From a virus: a stretch of DNA of 55,488 nt. The notes below the pieces were generated by a model, which saw only the letters and a program-made list of their open reading frames with translations, was not told the DNA's origin and did not search any database. Shown one piece after another: positions 45,101-53,364 of this stretch (position 1 is its first letter; the number at the start of each line of letters is the position of its first letter). The DNA lies in the IMG/VR virus record IMGVR_UViG_3300037586_002804, positions 1 to 55,488 of that record; one strand, written 5' to 3'. Made by a program: the position numbers and the translations under genes.

Positions 45101-45548
45101 CAATACGATAGAGATTGTTCAGTCCTATTTGATTTTGGGCGAGGAGGATGAGATGTCGATAGCGTGGCAACTCGCCGACTGAAGAGTCTCCTGCTGAACC
45201 GTCTGTTTCGACAGCAGTTCCTGACTCTTTCGTCCTTAATTGTTTGGCGGCTTTCTTATCTTCCTTGAGTTGCTCATATTTCTCTCGCCAGTCAATAACG
45301 TCGGGAATGAAATAAGCTTCGACTCCAAGAATCGACTTAAACTTCTTCCCCTCGGCGTTCATTTTCTTCGCATTTAGAATCGCATAAGAGATTCCATTCA
45401 TCGTGCCGTGATCGGTTAGCGCGAGGGCATCCATGCCATTTTCGTAGGCGTATTCTTGATGTTCCTGTGGGTAGCCGAAGCCGTCGTGCGCTGAAAATGT
45501 GCTGTGGGCATGCAATCCCACAAATGGTATTTTATCTACTTTGTTCAC
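42114..45548 (-). CDS. dnaE: DNA polymerase III alpha subunit (DnaE-type), 1144 aa
   Basis: The N-terminal PHP domain starts VGLHAHSTFSAHDGFGYPQE. The polymerase site is visible in RGSASGSLLAYVLG and MPDIDFDV (the catalytic D-x-D). Fingers and tau-binding regions follow, for example GLIIFQEDIANIAHKIG. Length is full for the family (E. coli 1160). The C-terminal OB-like part has IPRKIISRKTKNNKEYWIVE. A phage with a complete C-family replicase rather than an A- or B-family polymerase is notable. It has its own consensus promoter. Confidence 0.95.
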   Translation of the reverse strand: MNKVDKIPFVGLHAHSTFSAHDGFGYPQEHQEYAYENGMDALALTDHGTMNGISYAILNAKKMNAEGKKFKSILGVEAYFIPDVIDWREKYEQLKEDKKAAKQLRTKESGTAVETDGSAGDSSVGELPRYRHLILLAQNQIGLNNLYRIVSESHDEKHFYRRPRVDFALLRKYSEGVICSTACMSGPLAGLWWQHKDEGDEAVQLAMTEYIQEFVGIFGDRFYGELQWNSIPEQHEINKHVIQACLRHNVRIISTADSHYPRQDAWRDREMYKRLGWLSKGTPSWITEEKLKMPESVEEIGYELYPKNGQQMWDAYKNYSAQCGVEYDDALVMESITLTHQVAHEQIEDFQPDTTIQLPDFVVPEGETADGALAKNAVKGLKARGLTSEKYVNRLKYELDVISTQGFSKYFLTMKAIADKANEMMATGPARGSASGSLLAYVLGITQVDPVRFDLPFERFMTRDMDGMPDIDFDVAEPALLKEKLAEDWGEFTVIPISNWNTLQLKSLIKDIGKFYEIPWTEVNEVTGKMMIEATPAAKKAHGIKAGVYVPTFEEVMEYSPTLRLFLDKHSHIKTHVEAIYGNIRANSRHAGGCLIADNLNEHMPLIRIRGTWQTPWAEGQHVRHLEPLGFIKFDILGLSTLTMIQVAVSHILKRHHGVENPTIEDINEYYDENLHPDIIDLNDKEVWNNVFHKIDSTPGVFQFAESGMRNFCEQAKPDNLTELSAVTSLFRPGPLSMGTDKQFVEAKRAPQLVTYEHPILKEVLEKTYGLIIFQEDIANIAHKIGKDISLTEGNKLRKLLTKKGTGSTVATKNAIHEKYIAGAKEKGIPVNVANSIWDKMEAFAAYGFSLNHATAYSLISYQCAWLFNYYPVEWMAAFLQKEPEKRKEKAIMLAKKAGFEIRKLDINTSGRVWEISENGKTLIQPLTAIKGLGDAAIDQILANRPFEKVEDFLFNEGITYSKLNKKALDVLIRSGAMNTLVDDRFTGLKHFWSAVAVDRPRKERFLQENIEAYLPEGDFDDEQMIQYSVDLTGVFPMSDVMSQEIRDKLESRFVPPLGEYDEDLKVAWFIPRKIISRKTKNNKEYWIVEAIDDTGTLTKIKCWGVNSRTDILYVNKVYIAKLDHHPTWGFSSRSIRHNFRRVG

Positions 45549-45573
45549 TTATTCCCTCTCTCAATATTCATAC

Positions 45574-45602
45574 AATATAGCACAAACCCCAGCCCCTGTC
45601 AA
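45574..45602 (-). promoter_or_regulatory. Consensus sigma70 promoter for the polymerase gene
   Basis: TTGACA at 45597-45602, spacer of 17, TATATT at 45574-45579 with TGTGC before it. The -35 lies in the loop of a hairpin that ends the upstream operon. Confidence 0.85.
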
Positions 45603-45612
45603 GAGGCTGGGG
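45584..45612 (-). terminator. GC-rich hairpin, probable terminator
   Basis: Eight-base stem CCCCAGCC (45587-45594) with GGCTGGGG (45605-45612), loop of ten bases. The minus strand continues with only three Ts, so it may act weakly or with the promoter. Confidence 0.65.
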
Positions 45613-45620
45613 AGCTTATT

Positions 45621-45842
45621 CTATAGAGAGCGATCAAAAACAGAATCAATCTCTCGGACGACTTGGGTGCGAACACTGTTCTCAAGTTCAAGGACTTCAA
45701 TGACGCGCATGCGCATTTTGCCCAAGTTCTGCGCAAAGTTCGTCGTCTTCTGACGTTCTGTGTTTAATTGTTTCGTCAAAGTATCCACCTGCTCTTGTAA
45801 GTTATTTACATCACCAGTGCTACTCGTCTTCTTCCTCACCAT
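45621..45842 (-). CDS. Coiled-coil protein, 73 aa
   Basis: ATG at 45840-45842 (MVRKKTSSTGDVNNLQEQVD) with GGAG six bases upstream. The coiled coil TLTKQLNTERQKTTNFAQNL continues and the protein ends REIDSVFDRSL. It is a small coiled-coil protein at the end of the operon. Function is unknown. Confidence 0.65.
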   Translation of the reverse strand: MVRKKTSSTGDVNNLQEQVDTLTKQLNTERQKTTNFAQNLGKMRMRVIEVLELENSVRTQVVREIDSVFDRSL

Positions 45843-46764
45843 ACTCAACTCCTACACCGTTCCATTCACGGTAGTTCATTATGCCCTTATATGGGCGGGT
45901 TACTGTCTTTGACTCTTCGGATGCAAAATAGTCAGAATATCCTTCCCAAGTGGAAATATTATGAAACCACTCTACTTCTTTCACATTCTCTCCCTCTATT
46001 ATAACAGGTTCAAACACTTTGTCAAGGGAAAAATGCTTTGCTGACCATCTTTCTTCAAATGGAAGTATATCAAAATTGCCAGAAAGTATATCTTCCGAAG
46101 TGTAATCCATACCAGGGACGGTTGTGCCTGTTCCTGTCCTTATTATGCGGCGGCATTTGACAAAATCGGACGGTCCAAAAGTAAAACTCAAATACTCGCC
46201 GTCTTTCACCGTCTTTCCATCATAGCTCAGAAAGAAATTATCGGAACTTGAGATTAGCTGTCGATGGGGGCGGAAAACATTCTCCGGAGACACAGAAAGA
46301 GGGAAAGAGACAAAATACTTATCTGGAGTCACCCATCTACTCATTTGGAGATTTATCCAATAAGCAGTGTTCGCTCCATGCAACACGCTCCAAGCATAGC
46401 AGTCAACCTTTTCCCTATCTTTCGGATGAATCGGCACATAATGTATTGGAATTGGCTTACGCTCTTCTGCTGGATATGGTGAGAGAACCCTACCGTGCCA
46501 AATGGGATCTTGAACATATGATCCCACTCTGTGGCGAATGAGGGGCTGAATGTCGGTATTACACACTATCCAAATGGTATCGCATCCAGCATAAGCACAC
46601 TCCATTATCGAATGTTCGATGGCGGTGTATCCCTCTGCGATGGGCATAAGGACATTATCCCATTGGAATCCGAAATCATGCTTGTGTCCTGCTACAGGAA
46701 TTATTCCTGCGAGATGGAATCTTCCCCATTGCTGCCCTCTTAGCGGTGTTGGTTTTCCTTCCAC
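45820..46764 (-). CDS. Nucleotidyltransferase-like (GT-A fold) protein, 314 aa
   Basis: The start FHLAGIIPVAGHKHDFGFQW and SIMECAYAGCDTIWIVCNTD have the pattern of sugar-nucleotidyltransferases (I-I-P-x-A-G ... I-E-x-x-x-x-x-x-A-G-x-x-x-I-x-I-V-x). The canonical G-x-G-T-R loop is altered (H-K-H-D-F-G-F). The remainder (WVTPDKYFVSFPLSVSPENV) keeps a second sheet. It probably binds a sugar nucleotide; activity is inferred. Confidence 0.65.
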   Translation of the reverse strand: MEGKPTPLRGQQWGRFHLAGIIPVAGHKHDFGFQWDNVLMPIAEGYTAIEHSIMECAYAGCDTIWIVCNTDIQPLIRHRVGSYVQDPIWHGRVLSPYPAEERKPIPIHYVPIHPKDREKVDCYAWSVLHGANTAYWINLQMSRWVTPDKYFVSFPLSVSPENVFRPHRQLISSSDNFFLSYDGKTVKDGEYLSFTFGPSDFVKCRRIIRTGTGTTVPGMDYTSEDILSGNFDILPFEERWSAKHFSLDKVFEPVIIEGENVKEVEWFHNISTWEGYSDYFASEESKTVTRPYKGIMNYREWNGVGVEYGEEEDE

Positions 46765-47681
46765 TACTTTATCCTCATCATGCTCATCAGCTTAGAATTA
46801 TAAGAATTCGTATTCAATTGATGATTCAAAATTATCTCTTCTGGAGATTCATATGAAAACTTAATTTTCTCGGTATCTGTATATCTTCCCATAGGGAGGG
46901 GCATTATTTCTCGTTCGGAGAATTCAATTCTTGGAGAAAGCCACTTAAACGGCTCTGCGGACTTTTCAGGATAATTGGGATTTTTACCATTTTTCATTCC
47001 TCGGATTCCGAAGGATTTCAGCAACTTAAGAATCTTAAATCTCGCATATGTATCTGAATAGTGATATTCCTGAACTGCATCTTGTGCTGGAAGATATGAA
47101 ATTACTGCCAAGTCTTTTGAGGCGGCAACAACATCCGGGCGGACGGATGAATATACAAATATACGATTAACGAAATTGTCCCCTGTTTCAATATAGTCAT
47201 ACTCTCTCAACCCAACGCAGAACTTAACATCAAACCAATCTAAAACTGTGGTTATCCTATTTTCATCATTTTCGGTTACCGACGGGAGTCCATAGACATC
47301 TTTATCATCAAATACTATCAATTCTTCATATTTGACTCGAAATGTCCCAGTTCCGGTGGAAATGCGCAATTCATCATCCTCAATGCGAATAGATTTGGCT
47401 AAATGAGAGAAAGGAACAAGTCCCGAAAGAGAAAGAAATGCTAACAGTTTGTCATTTACTTCTTGCTTTGACGTTCCGAACATTACATTTCCTCCGTCCA
47501 CCTTCTTCAAAGCATATCGTAGAGGATTCTCGTCCACAAGGCTCAAATCAACATCGATATCGTAAAAGTCAAACGGATGAGTCTGAACACTCTCAGCGAA
47601 TATGATGGGAGTGCCTGTTAAAAACGAATATAAGACAGAACTGAACGTTCCTCCTATTACTATTTTTTCATAACTCTTCAT
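46764..47681 (-). CDS. Rossmann-like protein of unknown function, 305 aa
   Basis: KIVIGGTFSSVLYSFLTGTP is a beta-alpha-beta N-terminus with G-G-x-x-S-S, like a nucleotide- or FAD-binding start (compare UDP-galactopyranose mutase-like enzymes). FCVGLREYDYIETGDNFVNR and YLPAQDAVQEYHYSDTYARF follow. The fit to any family is weak. It overlaps the cytidylyltransferase-like gene by 14 bases and is flanked by another nucleotidyltransferase-like gene. Confidence 0.6.
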   Translation of the reverse strand: MKSYEKIVIGGTFSSVLYSFLTGTPIIFAESVQTHPFDFYDIDVDLSLVDENPLRYALKKVDGGNVMFGTSKQEVNDKLLAFLSLSGLVPFSHLAKSIRIEDDELRISTGTGTFRVKYEELIVFDDKDVYGLPSVTENDENRITTVLDWFDVKFCVGLREYDYIETGDNFVNRIFVYSSVRPDVVAASKDLAVISYLPAQDAVQEYHYSDTYARFKILKLLKSFGIRGMKNGKNPNYPEKSAEPFKWLSPRIEFSEREIMPLPMGRYTDTEKIKFSYESPEEIILNHQLNTNSYNSKLMSMMRIK

Positions 47682-48120
47682 CTTCTTTTGGTACTGCGGC
47701 TGTTAACTCACTGCTGGACTGAATCTTTCCTCCTCCAACTCCCCACAGCATCTTAATTCCCAATTCTTCACATATCTTCATTTCCGGAGTGTTGTCTGTC
47801 GTTCTATCGCCACCATTGGCGAAAAAGTCTGGCTTATATTTTCGGAGACTATCGCATACAGTCCCATCTGAATCGTCTGCCTTAACTACGATATGGACAC
47901 CCTTGATATAGGAGACAATCTCCCGGCGTTCCTCGAATGGCATAAATGCGAAACCCTTTTTGCGTTTGAGCCATTCATCTGAATTTAGAACGACAACTAG
48001 ATTACCATATTTTGCCGCTTCCTGTAGCAGCCTGCAGTGTCCGACATGGATAGGATCCATTCCTCCGGAGACTAATACTGTTTTTGATTTTGCATCAAAC
48101 AAGTTATAATGATGTGCCAT
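47668..48120 (-). CDS. Cytidylyltransferase-like (HxGH) enzyme, 150 aa
   Basis: ATG at 48118-48120 (TGATG overlap). VLVSGGMDPIHVGHCRLLQE is the G-x-F/M-D-x-x-H-x-G-H nucleotidyltransferase motif, as in the HldE (RfaE) C-terminal domain. FMPFEERREIVSYIKGVH and NGGDRTTDNTPE (G-G-D-R) follow the same family pattern. It would transfer a nucleotide to a sugar phosphate or similar. Confidence 0.85.
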   Translation of the reverse strand: MAHHYNLFDAKSKTVLVSGGMDPIHVGHCRLLQEAAKYGNLVVVLNSDEWLKRKKGFAFMPFEERREIVSYIKGVHIVVKADDSDGTVCDSLRKYKPDFFANGGDRTTDNTPEMKICEELGIKMLWGVGGGKIQSSSELTAAVPKEDEEL

Positions 48121-48407
48121 CAAGTATTATCTCCAATTTCTGCGATAACATAGTTTGCTAAAATCAGATAATTTGTCTCTCCATCATATTCGACTTCTTC
48201 AATCATGCTGCGATCAACTAAAATGCGATCTCCCGCAAGGACATCAAGATTACAGTCTGAAGATACATTTACGACAGATGCCGCGCAGTAGCGACTCTCT
48301 ACCTTGGAATAGTCTTCTGGCAATAGGATTGTCGAATCTCGTTGTTTGTTTTGGCGTTCAATATATTCTGGCAATATTGACAAATGTCGGTTTCGGGGAT
48401 AAAGCAT
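48120..48407 (-). CDS. Divergent GroES-like co-chaperonin, 95 aa
   Basis: MLYPRNRHLSILPEYIERQN starts like the P-x-x-D-R-V-x-V-x GroES strand. DSTILLPEDYSKVESRYCAA occupies the mobile-loop position, with hydrophobic I-L-L where GroES has I-V-L. LDVLAGDRILVDRSMIEEVE and YLILANYVIAEIGDN give the barrel's later strands and end. The length (95) matches GroES (about 97). With GroEL at 31820 this suggests a matched phage pair. Sequence is too divergent for certainty. Confidence 0.7.
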   Translation of the reverse strand: MLYPRNRHLSILPEYIERQNKQRDSTILLPEDYSKVESRYCAASVVNVSSDCNLDVLAGDRILVDRSMIEEVEYDGETNYLILANYVIAEIGDNT

Positions 48408-48635
48408 TTATTCTCCTGTGTTTGAATATTTGGTTAGGGTGTTCTTGTGCATACCGTATGATTTCTTGTTCAAAAACTCGGTAGCCCTATTATAGCAGTG
48501 TTTGCAGTAAAAATCAACACGAAAATCCCCAGAAGGCGTCGCTTCCATTGTTCCCGTTGGTAGCCAATAGTGCCCTTCTCCAGAGCAGCGCGACTTGGCA
48601 TTGATTCGAGATACAAGGTGATTAAAGTTCATCAT
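48408..48635 (-). CDS. Putative zinc-binding protein, 75 aa
   Basis: ATG at 48633-48635 (MMNFNHLVSRINAKSRCSGE), 12 bases after the RNR stop. C-S-G-E-G-H and FYCKHCYNR give a C-x4-H ... C-x2-C cluster, likely a zinc site. No family is recognised. Its stop codon (TAA) is next to the GroES-like start. Confidence 0.65.
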   Translation of the reverse strand: MMNFNHLVSRINAKSRCSGEGHYWLPTGTMEATPSGDFRVDFYCKHCYNRATEFLNKKSYGMHKNTLTKYSNTGE

Positions 48636-48647
48636 AATTCTCCACAA

Positions 48648-51056
48648 CTATCCGCAAGCTGCAAATCCGCAAGAGCACGTTCTGCAACCTTCGATGTAGA
48701 CGAAACCGCTTGTTTGCCCACAAGAGGGACATTTGGCTCCGCCCGTTTTTGTTCCATCCTTGATGTATCCCTTTAAAACTCGCGCAACACATTTAGCGAA
48801 AGTGAACATATCACTATCTCTGTCCTTTTGCATCTGCTCAACAACATATTGGATATCAGCACCGTGCCGGAGCGAAAGAGAAATAAGTCGAGTGAATGCT
48901 GAATTGTTCGGATTATCGAACACTTTGACGATATCCTTAACGCGCATTGAATTTCCGCTTGTTCCGACTTTGAAATCATAGACTGAATTCATTGTCTTTC
49001 GAGGATGCTTGATTAAGATACCCTTGGTATGTGTTGAGGGGATCTCAATAAGATTTGATAATCCGCCCATTACTTCGTATGGCTTGCCATTTAACAATCC
49101 CACTAAGATTATCCATTTTTCACCCTGAATTGTCGTATGATGAATGTTGCAAGGAAGCTCTTCTGGACGTTTCGCTGCTGTATGCTGCGGAAAAGAGCCC
49201 TCCTGCCTATCCGTGACTAAGACACCTGTTCTCGATCCATCTACATAAACCGTAATTCCTTTTAGTCCCATTTTCCAGCCAGAGACATAAATCTCACTCA
49301 CAACATCAGATGAAGTTCCCTTCGGAAGATTAATCGTGCTTGAGATTGAATGATCAATATGCTTTTGAATTGCTGACTGGATGCGAACTCGATTCTTCCA
49401 ATCGATACTATCAGATTCGACAAAAAAGTCAGGAATTTCATCGGTTTGCATCAGTTCGAGATATTGTTTCAAATTGTGATGAAACACTTCATATTCGACC
49501 CACCTGTCTCCAAGGTCATCAGTAAAGTCAGGGTTGATGTGATTTTCATTATGAGACAATTTTCGACGGCGGATATATGAATTTCGAAAAACAGGTTCGA
49601 TGCCAGAACTGGTTTGAGACAAAATAGAAACTGATCCAGTTGGAGCATTCGTGAGAATCGAAATGTTTCGCCGTCCGTGCTTTGAAATAAGAAGCTGAAG
49701 CTCTCTCGGGAGAGACTGAATGTAGCCGTTCTCCCTCTCAGTCTCCCAATCAAAGACAGGGAAAGCTCCGCGTTGCTCAGATAAATGAACGCTTTCAGTA
49801 TATGCTGAAATCTTAAGTGTTTCGTATATCTTATCGATTATCGATATGGCTTCTTCAGAATCGTAGGCGAGATTCAAACAAGCAATTACATCTGCCAAGC
49901 CGTGGGTGCCGAGTCCGGTTCGGCGACCATTGACACATGCATCTTTCAATTTGTTCCACAGTTCCCGCTCATCATCAGTATCGCAGGCGCTCAAGATGTT
50001 AGCAAGTTTTTCAATCTCAAGCTCAACGAGATCGTCCGATAAGCGCATGGCGGCTGCTGCAACTTCGCTAAAATGTTTAAAATCGAAGTGAGGATTTTGC
50101 CCAAAAGAATCCTTTACGAAGTTCTTAAGATTGATAGAAATTAGACGACAACTATCATAGGCAGATAAGGGTATTTCTCCGCAAGGATTTGTCGTAAGTG
50201 TTTGAAATCCTTGATTTTTATAGGATTCTGCTGGAAGGTTGTTTGTAATATTGTCCCACATCAAAATACCAGGCTCTGCTGTCTTTGTAGCGGAGTCAAC
50301 GATATTGTCCCACAACTCCTTAGCGCGAATCGTCTTGCTAAAGACGGGAGAGTCGGAATCGACAGGAAACTGAAGAGTGAAGTCATCGCCAGATTCGACA
50401 GCCTCCATGAAGTCATCTGAAATCTTAACGGAAACATTTGCCCCTGTGACTTTGGACATATCATGCTTCATTGTGACGAACTTCTCAATGTCAGGATGTC
50501 GCACATCCATCGAAATCATTAAAGCTCCTCTGCGACCATTTTGCCCAATCATCCGACAGACATATGAATAGAAATCTGCAAAACTCCAAGCACCTGTTGT
50601 TGTTCCTGCCGAGTTGTTAACGAGAGCACCTTCGGGGCGGAGATTGCTGATATCTATGCCAACTCCACATCTCCTCTTAAATAGATTTGCCAAACACTTT
50701 CCAGAGTCAATAATGGAAGATACGTTGTCTGCTGGGGAGTCCACTACGACGCAATTTGATAGAGAAATCTTGACGTAATTGTTGCCGATTCCCATCATGG
50801 GTGAACCTTGCGGAACAATGAATTTGAAATCTCTTAGGAGTTCATAGATATCGCTCTCAGAAAGAGCATCAGTTCCTCCGAATTGCGACTCAATTCTGGC
50901 AAATTCAGAAGCGAGACGACGGTGCATGTCGTCGGGAGTATGCTCTAAAATGTTCCCTGCAGTGTCCTTTAGAGCATACTTCGTTAACCAGACATTTGTC
51001 GCCAGTTCATCGCCTTCAAAATATGATATCGTTTGTTCTTGCGGCTCGTAACTCAT
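48648..51056 (-). CDS. nrdJ: Class II (B12-dependent) ribonucleotide reductase, 802 aa
   Basis: Core segments ISLSNCVVVDSPADNVSSII, RRCGVGIDISNLRPEGALVN, TNPCGEIPLSAYDSC and GLGTHGLADVIACLNL are the class II core with active-site Cys. The C-terminus CPSCGQTSGFVYIEGCRTCS then CGFAACG is the NrdJ-type zinc tail. It reduces ribonucleotides with adenosylcobalamin. B12 dependence lets the phage make dNTPs with or without oxygen. Length is right for monomeric class II enzymes. Confidence 0.95.
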   Translation of the reverse strand: MSYEPQEQTISYFEGDELATNVWLTKYALKDTAGNILEHTPDDMHRRLASEFARIESQFGGTDALSESDIYELLRDFKFIVPQGSPMMGIGNNYVKISLSNCVVVDSPADNVSSIIDSGKCLANLFKRRCGVGIDISNLRPEGALVNNSAGTTTGAWSFADFYSYVCRMIGQNGRRGALMISMDVRHPDIEKFVTMKHDMSKVTGANVSVKISDDFMEAVESGDDFTLQFPVDSDSPVFSKTIRAKELWDNIVDSATKTAEPGILMWDNITNNLPAESYKNQGFQTLTTNPCGEIPLSAYDSCRLISINLKNFVKDSFGQNPHFDFKHFSEVAAAAMRLSDDLVELEIEKLANILSACDTDDERELWNKLKDACVNGRRTGLGTHGLADVIACLNLAYDSEEAISIIDKIYETLKISAYTESVHLSEQRGAFPVFDWETERENGYIQSLPRELQLLISKHGRRNISILTNAPTGSVSILSQTSSGIEPVFRNSYIRRRKLSHNENHINPDFTDDLGDRWVEYEVFHHNLKQYLELMQTDEIPDFFVESDSIDWKNRVRIQSAIQKHIDHSISSTINLPKGTSSDVVSEIYVSGWKMGLKGITVYVDGSRTGVLVTDRQEGSFPQHTAAKRPEELPCNIHHTTIQGEKWIILVGLLNGKPYEVMGGLSNLIEIPSTHTKGILIKHPRKTMNSVYDFKVGTSGNSMRVKDIVKVFDNPNNSAFTRLISLSLRHGADIQYVVEQMQKDRDSDMFTFAKCVARVLKGYIKDGTKTGGAKCPSCGQTSGFVYIEGCRTCSCGFAACG

Positions 51057-52477
51057 TTATTACCCTCCTTGTATGCTTTATATTTGTCTCTTAGATTCTC
51101 AGCTTGTTTTTTGGCGGTTAAAGCCTGGACTTCCCCAATTGTTTCTCCATTCGGAGGAAATACTTCCATTTTCGCTCTCGCCAAGTCAATCTTTGCTGGC
51201 AAAATAACTCCGTCCTCTCCGAATCTGTTCTTGGCAATGAAGAAACGTCCTGTTCCATTTTGCCTATCGTCAATTGTCCTCGATATAGTAAATATCAAGT
51301 CGGCGACAAAACATTTGTTAAATGCTTCTGAAATTGCTTCCATCGTAATGATTTCGGAATTTAGTCCTCCTCGATTTGTCTGAGAGACAGTGTATAGTGG
51401 GCACTTGAACTCCTGTGCGATGCCTCGAATCTCTTCGTAAATGTTTTCCAAGTCGTGTCGCTTTTCTCTCGTCTCTCGCACTGGACGGAGCAAATCTGCA
51501 TAGTCGAGAAGAATCATGCCGACATCAATACCTTGCTTCCTCAACTGCTCAAGGTGATTTGTAATAGTTTTCGTTGATGCCGACTTGGTTGGATATTCCT
51601 TGACTATTAGTTTACCTGGAATGTCCTGAATCTTGTCGTAAATCATCTCTTTGAACTGCCTGTGTTCTCCGAGGTGGACTCCCGTTAGGCAACTATCATA
51701 TCGGGTTGCTATAACTGTGTCCGAGAGTTCCAAAGTGTAGTGAACGACGGTTTTGCCTGCTTTGAGTGCTTGTGCGCCGAGATGAACCAGTGCGAATGAC
51801 TTTCCTGCGCCTGTTGAGGCGATGCCTACGCCCAACTCTCCGTTTCCGAGCCCCCCTTGCACCAGAGAGTCAATCGGCTCCCAGCCTGTCGAAACAACGT
51901 CTCTTGCCTTGAATTCAAAGCGTCGTTCAAAGTCTGCAATATAATCATATCCAAAATTGTTCTCATTTCCAAGACTCAAGGCATCATTGATGATTTTTGA
52001 AATCTCATCGAAAGATGATGTCCTAAGGAGAGATACAGACTCGATCATTGCTGTTTTTAGAACTTGTTTTCTGCAAAAGTCAAGCGCAGTGCTTTTGATA
52101 TATTCTGCGTCTTCTGTCTCCGTATGATGAATTCTCGCAAAGAAATCCCTTGTTTGTTTCTGAACTGCCGGTGGCTCATCCTCAAGCTCAGTCCTGAGAA
52201 GTGTCGTCATAATCTTTTCAGATGGATGGACTTCGTATTTTTCCTTATATTCAAACACTCTATCTACAAATGTTTGAAGATATTTTAACTCAAAATACTC
52301 TGTCTTCAGAACTTCAGATATTCTGTCCGCAAATGCCCTGTCTTCGAAAATAAGGGATGCGAGAGATTCTTGAAACGATTTTCCATAGCGACTGAAGCTT
52401 GTTTTTTCTTGCGGGCTCAAATATGCACCATTCTTTGTCTCTGAGAAGAAGATACTATAATATAACATATAGTGCAT
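51053..52477 (-). CDS. DnaB-like replicative helicase, up to 474 aa
   Basis: Walker A ASTGAGKSFALVHLGAQ, LLDYADLLRPVRETREKRHD (Walker B region), SQTNRGGLNSE and RFFIAKNRFGEDG fit a RecA-fold replicative helicase of the DnaB/gp41 group. The N-terminal domain is short, starting near LSPQEKTSFSRYGKSF. The true start is unsure: the promoter at 52459-52487 overlaps the first codons, so the start may be an internal TTG near 52420. It overlaps the RNR start by four bases. Confidence 0.88.
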   Translation of the reverse strand: MHYMLYYSIFFSETKNGAYLSPQEKTSFSRYGKSFQESLASLIFEDRAFADRISEVLKTEYFELKYLQTFVDRVFEYKEKYEVHPSEKIMTTLLRTELEDEPPAVQKQTRDFFARIHHTETEDAEYIKSTALDFCRKQVLKTAMIESVSLLRTSSFDEISKIINDALSLGNENNFGYDYIADFERRFEFKARDVVSTGWEPIDSLVQGGLGNGELGVGIASTGAGKSFALVHLGAQALKAGKTVVHYTLELSDTVIATRYDSCLTGVHLGEHRQFKEMIYDKIQDIPGKLIVKEYPTKSASTKTITNHLEQLRKQGIDVGMILLDYADLLRPVRETREKRHDLENIYEEIRGIAQEFKCPLYTVSQTNRGGLNSEIITMEAISEAFNKCFVADLIFTISRTIDDRQNGTGRFFIAKNRFGEDGVILPAKIDLARAKMEVFPPNGETIGEVQALTAKKQAENLRDKYKAYKEGNK

Positions 52478-52487
52478 CTTTCGTCAA
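52459..52487 (-). promoter_or_regulatory. Promoter overlapping the helicase start
   Basis: TTGACG at 52482-52487, spacer of 17, TATATT at 52459-52464 with TGT before it. The core lies inside the first codons of the open frame. Confidence 0.7.
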
Positions 52488-52518
52488 AGTATTTCTGAAA
52501 GTTTTTTACTTATTTTGG

Positions 52519-53364
52519 TTAGACTACCAATTCTATATACGGTGTGCCGTTTGCATCTATTGCGAACTTATATTTGTCTCCATTTGGAGCAGATAGAACA
52601 ACATTTGTTTCTGGAATTGCCGCTACGCTTGTTATCTCTTCTACACTCGGAGTTCCATTATTGTCAATAGAGAAGTGGTATTTCTTACCAGTTGGACCAG
52701 CAAGTATCATATTCATACCTGCTACGGAAGATAGAGTTGTGTTAGAGCCTGTGGTGGCGTATCCGTTCCCATTCATGTTAGCTATAGTGGAGTCAAAGGA
52801 TGACGAAACGTTTGTGAGAGCAGAGTCGAATGTATTGAACTCAGTTGCGAAAGATGACGAAACGTTTGTGAGAGCGCCGTCGAGGACGAGGTATTTGGCG
52901 GCTGTGGAGCCTGAGAGCACAAACAAGTCGGTTTGTAATGTGTTAAATATCGCTGCCCTGTCAGTGGCTGTGGAGCCTGAGAGCACAAACAAGTCGGTTT
53001 GTAATGTGTTAAATATCGCTGCCCTGTCAGTGGCTGTGGAGCCTGAGAGCACAAACAAGTCGGTTTGCAATGTGTTAAATATCGCTGCCCTGTCGGTTGC
53101 AGTAGTGCCCGAGAGATAAGTTATGTCACCTTTTAAGTCTGTAAATATAGCAGCCCTGTCTTCGGCTGTGGAGCCTGAGAGCGTTACCAAGTCGGCTTGC
53201 AATGTGTTAAATATCGCTGCCCTGTCAACGGCTGTTGATCCAGAGAGAGTGGTGATGTCGCCCGAGAGAGTTGTATCTGCTGATTTGTAGTCCGTCTCTA
53301 TTTCTAAGCGTTGTTGGGCGACGTATCTCGCCATAAAGCGCTTCCCGCCGCCTCTACCTCCCAT
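52519..53364 (-). CDS. Fibre-like protein with 22-residue repeats, 281 aa
   Basis: At least five repeats of about 22 residues have the form D-R-A-A-I-F-N-T-L-Q-x-D-L-x-x-L-S-G-S-T-A. C-terminal to them are two SSFxxxFNTFDSALTNV-type segments and two copies of the block GPTGKKYHFSIDNNGTPSVE / APNGDKYKFAIDANGTPYIE. Regular coiled or beta-helical repeats and a glycine-rich knob-like C-terminus fit a phage tail-fibre or appendage. It ends the structural block. Confidence 0.78.
   Translation of the reverse strand: MGGRGGGKRFMARYVAQQRLEIETDYKSADTTLSGDITTLSGSTAVDRAAIFNTLQADLVTLSGSTAEDRAAIFTDLKGDITYLSGTTATDRAAIFNTLQTDLFVLSGSTATDRAAIFNTLQTDLFVLSGSTATDRAAIFNTLQTDLFVLSGSTAAKYLVLDGALTNVSSSFATEFNTFDSALTNVSSSFDSTIANMNGNGYATTGSNTTLSSVAGMNMILAGPTGKKYHFSIDNNGTPSVEEITSVAAIPETNVVLSAPNGDKYKFAIDANGTPYIELVV
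52901..53098 (-). repeat. Three near-identical 66-base tandem repeats in a fibre gene
   Basis: Copies begin at 52901, 52967 and 53033. The first two are almost identical in DNA; more diverged copies continue to about 53250. Each encodes a 22-residue fibre repeat. Near-identity of DNA suggests recent duplication. Confidence 0.85.

Noticed and set aside
52901-53098. CRISPR-like spaced repeats
   Set aside because: The repeats are contiguous 66-base coding units with no spacers.
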